Below are positions 1 through 6,110 of a DNA stretch of 64,000 nt, in pieces (within the stretch, counting starts at the first letter, position 1; every line of letters starts with the position of its first letter). Source of the stretch: Candidatus Zixiibacteriota bacterium. Lineage in GTDB: Bacteria; Zixibacteria; MSB-5A5; GN15; JAAZOE01. The position numbers were made by a program, and so were the translations under genes. The stretch is taken from assembly GCA_023138975.1 (NCBI GenBank), contig JAGLON010000002.1:1-64000 (forward strand), read 5' to 3'. The notes below the pieces were generated by a model. It did no database searches and had not been told where the DNA came from. It saw only the letters and a list, made by a program, of their open reading frames with translations.

Positions 1-239
1 GCCAGAGTCTTGCCGGAACCAGTCTGGGCAACGGCAATAATGTCATTTCCCTGAATACCCATCGGTATCGACTCTTTTTGAATAGGAGTGGGATTTTTAA
101 AGCGAAGGCGATTGATCCCCTTCATTAGGTGCGGGGCAATACCCAAATCATCAAATCCGTTGCTCGCTCGTTTAGTCGCCTTGCCATGACTAAAAAGAGG
201 AACCGTATCAAGATTTTGGATATGATTTATATCTGTCAT
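1..239 (-). CDS. DEAD-box RNA helicase, N-terminal fragment (cut by window start)
   Basis: This reading frame on the minus strand is open from an ATG at 239 to the window edge. It encodes about 79 residues of a DEAD-box ATP-dependent RNA helicase. Visible parts are a Q-motif region (GFDDLG, then NPTPIQ) and the start of the Walker A motif I (AQTGSGKT) at the window edge. The Q motif plus AQTGSGKT is diagnostic for RhlE/DeaD/CsdA-type helicases, which unwind RNA in ribosome assembly and mRNA decay, often as a cold response. A GAAAGG ribosome-binding site lies about 10 nt before the ATG. The N-terminal extension of about 35 residues before the Q motif is unremarkable. Which helicase subfamily it belongs to cannot be decided without the missing C-terminus. 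Confidence 0.9.
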   Translation of the reverse strand, partial: MTDINHIQNLDTVPLFSHGKATKRASNGFDDLGIAPHLMKGINRLRFKNPTPIQKESIPMGIQGNDIIAVAQTGSGKTL

Positions 240-375
240 TTATCATTTACCTTTCAAGTACAAAAATATCTATACCGCAATTTCTTAAATCAAATCTACC
301 GATTAAACTTTTAGGGAATAATCACGCAGAAAAAAACCGAACAGGATTAGTCTGCCCGGGACATTATACAACCCG

Positions 376-406
376 ATTATAATAAGCTTTAATCTCATTT
401 TGTCAA
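376..406 (-). promoter_or_regulatory. Putative sigma-70 promoter of the DEAD-box helicase
   Basis: On the minus strand, TTGACA (406-401) is followed 19 nt later by TATAAT (381-376). Both hexamers are perfect but the spacer is 2 nt longer than ideal. The predicted transcript would have a leader of about 130 nt before the helicase start at 239. Long leaders are common for cold-shock helicases, but nothing here proves such regulation. The rest of the 383-base gap between the helicase and the next gene (240-622) shows only A+T-rich sequence and the promoter of the next gene. Confidence 0.5.
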
Positions 407-575
407 TAGGTATTTTCCTCTGATTATGTGGCGACTAAAGCGACAGTAATATCTTTCAAGAAGCGGCAAGTGCTATTTTAGTACCCGAGTTTCTTTTCGC
501 CCGCTTTATAACATGATACAAGGTTTGTCCATCCCCCCTTGAGAAGCAGCAAACTGCATAGAGAGGAAGAAGGTC

Positions 576-604
576 TTGATATTTATATCAATATTGCGTA
601 TAGT
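576..604 (+). promoter_or_regulatory. Putative sigma-70 promoter overlapping a palindrome
   Basis: TTGATA (576-581), a 17-nt spacer and TATAGT (599-604) form a good sigma-70 promoter whose predicted start (about 611) lies just before the GGGGAGG ribosome-binding site of the gene at 623. The -35 hexamer is one arm of a perfect 16-bp palindrome, TTGATATTTATATCAA (576-591). The arms resemble Crp/Fnr half-sites, but the spacing is 6 rather than 4, so it may be an operator for another dimeric regulator. Confidence 0.5.
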
Positions 605-622
605 ATTATAGGGGAGGTGCTT

Positions 623-1309
623 ATGAAATACTTAATACCAATTATTATCCTTTTTGCTTTGCTTTCCAGTGGCGCAGTATGCTTTGCCGGAGCATTTGGC
701 GAGGCTGCTTTATCGGGCGGAATTATTTATCCTCAGGGAACATTTAACAGATATGCTGACCAGGGGGGAGTGATAAACTTCCGCATAACGATTCATATCC
801 CGCAGGTTGAAATGTTTGCCGGTTGGTTTGATTTTGGCCTGGGTCGTTTTTCCCGGGACGAATTTGAAACCTACAAGAAAACCGAAATACCAAACGGTCC
901 AACTTTTTATGACCCTATTACCCAGATAACCAGCGAGGATATGGTTACCAGTCATATCGGTCTGCAGCTTGCGTCAATGACCCGAAAGGCATTTTTTAGA
1001 CCTCGTGCAGCTCTGGGATTCGGTCTCTACGGTTTTAGTCACAAAATTGAATGGACCGAGGAAGACGGCGATTCTACGGTCGCAATCGCCACCGAAAGCC
1101 TGCACCATAAAACATGCTGGGGGTGGAGGGCGGTAATAGGTGCGGATCTGTTTTTTACGCCTCAATGGGGCGCATCTTTTGATGTGGTTTATGACCATGT
1201 TTTCAATTTACGTCAAAAAGAAACCATGGATGTATTTTCGAAGAATACATCGCGATTTAATGGTTTCACCGTTGGCATAGTATATATGTTCGAAACTGGA
1301 AAAAAGTGA
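623..1309 (+). CDS. Putative outer-membrane beta-barrel protein (porin-like)
   Basis: The protein has 228 residues. The start at 623 is chosen over a longer open frame (from 539) because it has a strong GGGGAGG site and opens directly with a Sec signal peptide: a basic MK, about 15 hydrophobic residues, then cleavage near CFA-G. The mature part alternates polar and hydrophobic/aromatic residues in strand-like stretches with glycine-rich turns. Examples are an aromatic and glycine-rich segment around WFDFGLGRF, then ALGFGLYGF, and a last strand ending VGIVYMF. This is typical of small 8-stranded OmpA/OmpW-like barrels. No specific family motif is recognised and no ligand or role can be named. 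It sits alone between convergent and divergent neighbours. Confidence 0.65.
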   Translation: MKYLIPIIILFALLSSGAVCFAGAFGEAALSGGIIYPQGTFNRYADQGGVINFRITIHIPQVEMFAGWFDFGLGRFSRDEFETYKKTEIPNGPTFYDPITQITSEDMVTSHIGLQLASMTRKAFFRPRAALGFGLYGFSHKIEWTEEDGDSTVAIATESLHHKTCWGWRAVIGADLFFTPQWGASFDVVYDHVFNLRQKETMDVFSKNTSRFNGFTVGIVYMFETGKK

Positions 1310-1352
1310 AGTGAACCTGAATTGATGGATATTTTCTGCTGTGAGATAATTG

Positions 1353-1409
1353 TGTTGGCGGCAGGCGATTGTCCCACCCTGTGGGATGTTCACATCTACC
1401 ACGCCGACA
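1353..1409. terminator. Nested hairpins between convergent genes; possible bidirectional terminator or REP-like unit
   Basis: Between the stop codons of two convergent genes lies a tight hairpin TCCCAC-CCT-GTGGGA (1372-1386). It is enclosed by an outer arm pair TGTTGGCG (1353-1360) and CGCCGACA (1402-1409), with one G-T pair. There is no T-run, so intrinsic termination is uncertain. The nested shape would also suit a dispersed intergenic palindromic repeat. Confidence 0.35.
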
Positions 1410-1425
1410 ACTTCAAATATAGTGA

Positions 1426-2790
1426 TTAGTCACCCGATGATTCCGGTTCTTCGATGCTGTGTTTCTTCATTCTGTATATGAGAACATGTCGAGGAACATT
1501 GAGATACTTGGCCGCCTTGGTCCGATTCCAACCACACCGCTCAAGCGCATCGCGGACCAGTGATACTTCCGCCTCGCGAAAGGTGACATGCTCAGGCACG
1601 TCTTTTTGAACCGCCATATCGCGCCTTGGATCGAATGTACCAAAGTCCTCCGGAAGGTCCTTGGGAGTCAGTGTTTTTCCCCGTCGCAGGACAATCATCC
1701 GCTCAACCAGATTTTCGAGTTCTCGAACATTTCCCGGCCACGAATACTTCAATAATTTATCCATCAGTTTTGGTGAAACTATGATCTCAATCTTCGGAGA
1801 TGATTTTCTTATGAATTCCTGCACCAGAAGCGGAATATCTTCCTTTCTCTCAAGGAGACTTGGAATCCTGACCGGAATTACGTTCAGACGGTAAAACAGA
1901 TCTTCTCTAAAGGAGCCGTCAAGGACACGCTCTTGCAGGTTGGCATTAGTGGCCGCAATAATCCGTAAGTCCACCTCGACCGGACGTTCAGCGCCGATCG
2001 GCTCAATTACCCGCTCTTGGAGTGCCCGAAGGAGTTTAGCCTGAAGGTCTCCCGCCATCTCTCCAACTTCATCCAGAAAGAGGGTTCCGCCATTGGCCAA
2101 TTCAAACTTACCGTTCTTATCTTTCACCGCACCGGTAAAGGATCCGCGAATGTGCCCGAAAAGTTCAGACTCCAGCAGGTCTTTGGGAATGGCCGCGCAG
2201 TTGATAGCAATAAAATCGGCTGTGGATCGTCCACTCTTGTAATGCAGCGTCTTTGCAACCAGTTCTTTTCCCGTGCCCGATTCTCCAGTGATAAGCACCG
2301 TAGCGTCCGTTTCCGCAATCTTATCAATAATTGACAGCATCTTCTTGAACGCCTGGGATACACCAATGAGCTTTGGCGCTTTCGATTCTTGCTGAAGTTT
2401 TTTTCGCAGCTTTATATTTTCACTTTCAAGCTTTTTAAACTCAAGAGCTTTTTCGATGGTCATTAACAGTTCTTCGTCTTCGAACGGCTTTGTAATGTAA
2501 TCGAAGGCGCCCAGTTTAACCGCCTGTACAGCCTGATTGACCGCCGCATAGGCAGTAATCAATATAACTTTAAGCCCCGGTTGCTGGCTCTTGGCCCGCT
2601 CCAGTAACTCAAGGCCATCCATTCCGGGCATTTTAATATCAGACAGCAGCAGATCAAATTTATTTGTCCTTAGCGCATCCAATGCGGAAGCTCCGTCCTT
2701 GACCGCCGTAACCTGATATCCGTTTTGTTCAAGTTTAAATTGCAACACCCGTCTCAGCGACCGGTCATCATCAGCCAATAGAATCTTCAT
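1426..2790 (-). CDS. Sigma-54-dependent response regulator (NtrC/ZraR family)
   Basis: The protein has 454 residues with three domains in order. The first is a receiver (phospho-acceptor D51 in LLSDIKMPG, acidic pocket at residues 7-9, KPF near residue 101). The second is a sigma-54 AAA+ domain with Walker A GESGTGKE, a sigma-54 contact loop reading GSFTGA in place of the usual GAFTGA, and Walker B GTLFLDEV. The third is a Fis-type helix-turn-helix (NRTKAAKYLNVPRH). Such proteins oligomerise on upstream sites and open sigma-54 promoters when phosphorylated. It overlaps the preceding kinase gene by 4 nt (ATGA), so the two are translationally coupled. Two sigma-54 promoters and palindromes in the adjacent divergent intergenic region are its likely targets, so it probably controls its own operon and the Cus-like efflux operon at 4175-11945. 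Confidence 0.95.
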   Translation of the reverse strand: MKILLADDDRSLRRVLQFKLEQNGYQVTAVKDGASALDALRTNKFDLLLSDIKMPGMDGLELLERAKSQQPGLKVILITAYAAVNQAVQAVKLGAFDYITKPFEDEELLMTIEKALEFKKLESENIKLRKKLQQESKAPKLIGVSQAFKKMLSIIDKIAETDATVLITGESGTGKELVAKTLHYKSGRSTADFIAINCAAIPKDLLESELFGHIRGSFTGAVKDKNGKFELANGGTLFLDEVGEMAGDLQAKLLRALQERVIEPIGAERPVEVDLRIIAATNANLQERVLDGSFREDLFYRLNVIPVRIPSLLERKEDIPLLVQEFIRKSSPKIEIIVSPKLMDKLLKYSWPGNVRELENLVERMIVLRRGKTLTPKDLPEDFGTFDPRRDMAVQKDVPEHVTFREAEVSLVRDALERCGWNRTKAAKYLNVPRHVLIYRMKKHSIEEPESSGD

Positions 2791-3851
2791 ATTTTATCCC
2801 CCTCTGAAAAGAGAGGAATGACTACCCGGGCTTGGGTGCCGTGATTTACTTCACTAATCAATTCAATCTCGCCCTTATGGTTATCAACGATAGTTTTTAC
2901 AATTGCTAAACCTAAACCGGTTCCCTCGGCTCTGGTCGTATAAAAAGGCTCAAAAACCCGCTCCAACTCCGCAGGGGACATCCCACGACCTTCATCCTCT
3001 ACCGTTAATTCGGCATCGTGCGAATCAATTTTTGCTAGAGAAATCGTGATGGTGCTGCCTTCAGTTGAGGCGTTAATCGCATTGAGAATCAGGTTGAGAG
3101 TCATTTGATGTAGCTTTTCGATATCTCCGGTAACAAAGATGTCATCCGCAATCTCAGTCTTAATTCTGACACCTGCTTGTTCGGACTGGGTCACAACCTT
3201 CCGTGCACACGAACTAATTATGTTACTAAGGTCAGTTCTTTCGCGCTTTGTCTCTTTTGGCCGGGCGAATCCAAGAAACTCTGATACGGTACTATCGATT
3301 CGCCTAACCTCATCTTGCAGGATTCCTCCGAATTCGTTTCGAGCATCTTCTGAGGTATTGTCATCCACAAGAATAGATGCCGCTCCCTTTATTGAGGCCA
3401 GGGGGTTTTTTATTTCGTGCGCCACGCCAGCTGCTATTTGGCCAACCAATGATAATTTCTGGGATCGCTCAACCTGAAGCTCAGCTTCCTGTTGTCGCCT
3501 GCGAGCCAGGAATTCCCGGTCAACGAGCCAACCAATAAGAGCGCCGATGAAATAATAAAAAACGATCTCAACCAGCTCTCCAACAACGTCCTGTCCCTCA
3601 AAATCGCGACCAAAGATGAACGGCAACACCAGCACAGATATTGTGGTTGCCGAATAAATTCCCCCACGAAACCCGAACCAGGAGGCGGCAATGACGATGG
3701 GAATATAACAGAATCGACCATGGAGAGCATGGATCCAATGGACATGACCAAACAGCGGCTGAAAAACGTAACCATAGTGAATAGCGACCGTAAAAGTCGT
3801 TATCGCAGCCAGTGTAATAATCTTGTAACGATCCTCTTTGGGTGTCCACAT
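2787..3851 (-). CDS. Membrane sensor histidine kinase, partner of the sigma-54 regulator
   Basis: The protein has 354 residues. Four N-terminal transmembrane segments lie at about residues 10-28, 47-62, 66-82 and 92-110. A short loop after the first contains several histidines (H36, H38, H41, H44). A linker leads to a HisKA domain (H145 in GVAHEIKNPL) and a HATPase domain with an N box (LNAINAS), DEGRGM, and GTGLGLAI. There is no large periplasmic sensor domain, so the signal is probably sensed within or next to the membrane. The histidine-rich loop could bind metal, but similar loops also occur in NtrB-like kinases with unknown signals. The gene is first in a two-gene operon with the response regulator and reads from a sigma-54-type promoter at 3892-3907. 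The efflux operon opposite suggests that copper, silver or a related metal is the stimulus. Confidence 0.9.
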   Translation of the reverse strand: MWTPKEDRYKIITLAAITTFTVAIHYGYVFQPLFGHVHWIHALHGRFCYIPIVIAASWFGFRGGIYSATTISVLVLPFIFGRDFEGQDVVGELVEIVFYYFIGALIGWLVDREFLARRRQQEAELQVERSQKLSLVGQIAAGVAHEIKNPLASIKGAASILVDDNTSEDARNEFGGILQDEVRRIDSTVSEFLGFARPKETKRERTDLSNIISSCARKVVTQSEQAGVRIKTEIADDIFVTGDIEKLHQMTLNLILNAINASTEGSTITISLAKIDSHDAELTVEDEGRGMSPAELERVFEPFYTTRAEGTGLGLAIVKTIVDNHKGEIELISEVNHGTQARVVIPLFSEGDKI

Positions 3852-3891
3852 CGGATCAATTCTCCGGAAGTTAAGTATTCAACCTTATACT

Positions 3892-3907
3892 GGCAATATA
3901 CGTGCCA
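3892..3907 (-). promoter_or_regulatory. Sigma-54 (-24/-12) promoter of the kinase/regulator operon
   Basis: On the minus strand the sequence is TGGCACGTATATTGCC. It matches the sigma-54 consensus TGGCACGNNNNTTGCW at every fixed position except the last. The predicted start is near 3881, about 30 nt before the kinase ATG. An activator-dependent promoter here fits autoregulation by the NtrC-type protein encoded in the same operon. Confidence 0.75.
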
Positions 3908-3939
3908 TTTGTACAGCGAATTGGAGCCGTTCTTCTCAT

Positions 3940-3967
3940 GTTGGCTGTAATCAACAGGTTAGCCAAC
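3940..3967. repeat. Inverted repeat in the divergent sigma-54 control region
   Basis: GTTGGCT (3940-3946) and AGCCAAC (3961-3967) are perfect 7-bp arms around a 14-nt centre. They lie between the two divergent sigma-54 promoters and could form part of an enhancer (upstream activating) site. A function is inferred only from position. Confidence 0.4.
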
Positions 3968-3990
3968 TAAAAATTTGAAATTCTATGTTC

Positions 3991-4060
3991 ACTATACATA
4001 AATATAGTATGTTGTTGAAGAAAAACGAATAATATTATTCATTATTGATGAATATTATTC
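3991..4060. promoter_or_regulatory. Cluster of palindromes: candidate enhancer sites for the NtrC-type regulator
   Basis: Three elements stand close together. ACTATA-N6-TATAGT lies at 3991-4008. A perfect 14-bp palindrome GAATAATATTATTC lies at 4027-4040. AATATTATTC is repeated directly at 4031-4040 and 4051-4060, with ATTCAT/ATGAAT arms between the copies. The cluster is 67-136 bp upstream of the plus-strand sigma-54 promoter and 84-168 bp upstream of the minus-strand one. Those are the usual distances for enhancer-binding proteins acting by DNA looping. Which repeat is the real half-site cannot be told from one copy. Confidence 0.5.
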
Positions 4061-4126
4061 TCCGGTTCGAGTTCTTGCTCTGGGCCTATTGTCGTAATCC
4101 GCTGCAATATAGTCAGTTACCTGTCT

Positions 4127-4142
4127 TGGCACATCTTTTGTT
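4127..4142 (+). promoter_or_regulatory. Sigma-54 (-24/-12) promoter of the efflux operon
   Basis: TGGCACATCTTTTGTT keeps the invariant GG at -24 with the full TGGCAC block and the TTG of the -12 block at correct spacing. The only mismatch in the -12 core is T for C in the GC pair. The start is predicted near 4153. That would leave only a 4-nt leader for the most upstream ATG of the next gene (4157), so the ATG at 4175 is preferred. Confidence 0.65.
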
Positions 4143-4174
4143 ATATATCAAGAGAAATGAAGCTGGAGTATGGA

Positions 4175-5557
4175 ATGAAGAATGATCATAGAAAACTGGA
4201 AAGATACCGGATGAAAAACACTGTCGTCGCATTTGCACTCCTTTTTGGCGTTCTATGGTTATTAGCAGGATCAATTACGGCCAACAACCCTAACAGGGCT
4301 ATGGCTGATTCGGTTACCACTGAGTATGAATCTGAAAACCAGATACTCCTTAGAATAGATTCCACTTCTACGCTAAATGATTATCTTTCCTATGCAGCCT
4401 TGAAAAGCCACTCATTGCGGCAAGCCTTTTATCATTGGAAGGCGGCTCTGGAAAAAACTGGATACGCCGGGGCACTACCGGATCCCATGATTTCTTATGG
4501 ATACTTCATAGAAAATGTTGAGACGAGAGTTGGCCCGCAAAACCAGAAACTTAGTCTTAAGCAATCAATTCCTTGGTTTGGTACCCTAGGCGCCAGGAAG
4601 GATATCGCCAATGAGTCCGCCAATGTTGCGTTTCGTAAATATCAAGCGGAGAAACTCAAACTGTTTTACTCCGCAAGGGCTGCCTACTATGATCTCTATT
4701 ACCTCGGGCGTGAAATTTCATTAACAAAGGGCAATTTTGAGCTTCTTAAGTTTTGGGAATCGGTGGCACGGACCAAGTATAAGGTTGCACTAAAAAAACA
4801 CCCGGACATTATCAAGGCTCAGGTGGAACTGGGGAAGCTTGAGGATCGGCTGCTGACCCTGCAGGATAAGATTGGGCCAACAGTGGCACGGCTGAAGGCA
4901 GTTGTCAATCTGGCGGACACATTCTCGATTGTGGTTCCAGCCGCGATTGAGATCATGGAGGTCGAGGTAGAATTGCGAACGGTTCTAAATGATGCCCTTC
5001 AAAACAGCCCGAACCTAAACGCCATGATACATTTCATTGATAAAGAGAAAGCAGGCGTCCGGCTTGCCCAAAAAGCATCCTTGCCCAATTTCACTATAGG
5101 TGTGGATTATATTGAAACGGGTGAAGCGTTGAGTCCTTCTATGGAGGACAGCGGCAAAGATACTTGGGTCGTGGGAGTTGGTCTCAACCTGCCGATCTGG
5201 TTCGGCAAGAATAAGGCAAAGAAAAATGAAGCCAGAGCAAAGCTGCGAGCAGCTGAGTACAGATATGCTGATTCGCAGAATAGGCTGGAAGCACTGGTTG
5301 AGAAGATTGTCTTTCAGTACTCAGATGCCTTGCGTAAAACTCGCCTTTATCGTGACGGCTTGATTCCCAAGGCCGAGCAAGCACTAAATGCCAGCTACAC
5401 GGCCTATCAGGCGGCGGAAACTGACTTTCTAAACGTGCTTGACGCCCAGCGCCAACTCCTCGCTTTCCAGCTTCAATATGAACGGGCAATAGCCGACCTT
5501 GCTACGCGCCGGGCAGAGATAGAAATGATAACAGGAAATGAATTACTCAATAAATAA
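4175..5557 (+). CDS. Outer-membrane efflux protein, TolC/CusC family
   Basis: The protein has about 460 residues from ATG 4175, which has a CTGGAG ribosome-binding site and lies downstream of the predicted sigma-54 transcription start. ATG 4157 and ATG 4211 are alternatives, and the last one begins right at the signal peptide. A hydrophobic signal stretch (TVVAFALLFGVLWLLAG) is followed by two long helical hairpin repeats typical of outer-membrane efflux proteins. These show the conserved QSIPWFGTL strand, a helix ending DLYYLG, a second GLNLPIWFGKNKAK strand, and a terminal coiled region with LNVLDAQRQLL. Such trimers form the outer-membrane duct of a tripartite RND pump. It is the first gene of an operon with a metal-binding protein, adaptor and pump. 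Confidence 0.9.
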   Translation: MKNDHRKLERYRMKNTVVAFALLFGVLWLLAGSITANNPNRAMADSVTTEYESENQILLRIDSTSTLNDYLSYAALKSHSLRQAFYHWKAALEKTGYAGALPDPMISYGYFIENVETRVGPQNQKLSLKQSIPWFGTLGARKDIANESANVAFRKYQAEKLKLFYSARAAYYDLYYLGREISLTKGNFELLKFWESVARTKYKVALKKHPDIIKAQVELGKLEDRLLTLQDKIGPTVARLKAVVNLADTFSIVVPAAIEIMEVEVELRTVLNDALQNSPNLNAMIHFIDKEKAGVRLAQKASLPNFTIGVDYIETGEALSPSMEDSGKDTWVVGVGLNLPIWFGKNKAKKNEARAKLRAAEYRYADSQNRLEALVEKIVFQYSDALRKTRLYRDGLIPKAEQALNASYTAYQAAETDFLNVLDAQRQLLAFQLQYERAIADLATRRAEIEMITGNELLNK

Positions 5558-5582
5558 GATAGATTTCAAAAAGGAGAGACAA

Positions 5583-6080
5583 ATGTTGAAACTGTACAAA
5601 ACACTCTTGATCATGGCTGCAATACTGTTAATTACTTCACTCACGGCATTCGCCGGTGAAGAGAAGCAGGATGCGAAGAAAGACGCGCCAATTGAATTTA
5701 AAAACCAGACACATTGTCCGGTAATGGGTGGTAAGATTGATTCAACTGTTTACACCGACATACAGGGTCAGCGCGTGTACCATTGCTGTCCTATGTGCTC
5801 TGACAAACTGACAAAAGATCCTGATACCTATTTTAAGAAAACCGCAGCAGAAGGTATCCTCTTCAAAAACATTCAGACAACTTGCCCTGTGTCGGGTGAA
5901 AAGCTCAAGGATAAGTCTGTTTATACTGACTTTGAAGGCCGGCGAATTGCATTCTGTTGTAAGAACTGCATTGGGACTTTCAATGAAGATCCTCAGAAGT
6001 TTCTGTCTAAAATAGATGCCCGTGTTGATAAAATGGAAGGGCGCGATAAGAAGAAGGGCCACGAAGGACACAACCATTAA
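5583..6080 (+). CDS. Periplasmic metal-binding protein with two TRASH/YHS-like domains
   Basis: The protein has 165 residues. The start at 5583 is preferred over an upstream in-frame ATG at 5538, which overlaps the previous gene, because AAAGGAGAG precedes it and a signal peptide follows (cleavage near AFA-G at residue 24). Two homologous units have the pattern CPV-x-G ... CC-x2-C ... DP. Cysteines lie at 45, 68, 69 and 72 in the first and at 101, 125, 126 and 129 in the second. The C-terminus is rich in histidine and lysine (GHEGHNH). The pattern resembles YHS/TRASH soft-metal domains. Its position between CusC-like and CusB-like genes suggests it hands Cu, Ag or a similar ion to the pump, a role that CusF plays in enterobacteria. 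CusF itself has a different fold, so this is inference from context. Confidence 0.75.
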   Translation: MLKLYKTLLIMAAILLITSLTAFAGEEKQDAKKDAPIEFKNQTHCPVMGGKIDSTVYTDIQGQRVYHCCPMCSDKLTKDPDTYFKKTAAEGILFKNIQTTCPVSGEKLKDKSVYTDFEGRRIAFCCKNCIGTFNEDPQKFLSKIDARVDKMEGRDKKKGHEGHNH

Positions 6081-6110
6081 TCTTGGCCTAATAATCTAAT
6101 GGAGAAAGCT

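Noticed and set aside
576..591. Canonical FNR box
   Set aside because: Spacing between TTGAT and ATCAA is 6, not 4; listed as an unassigned palindrome instead.
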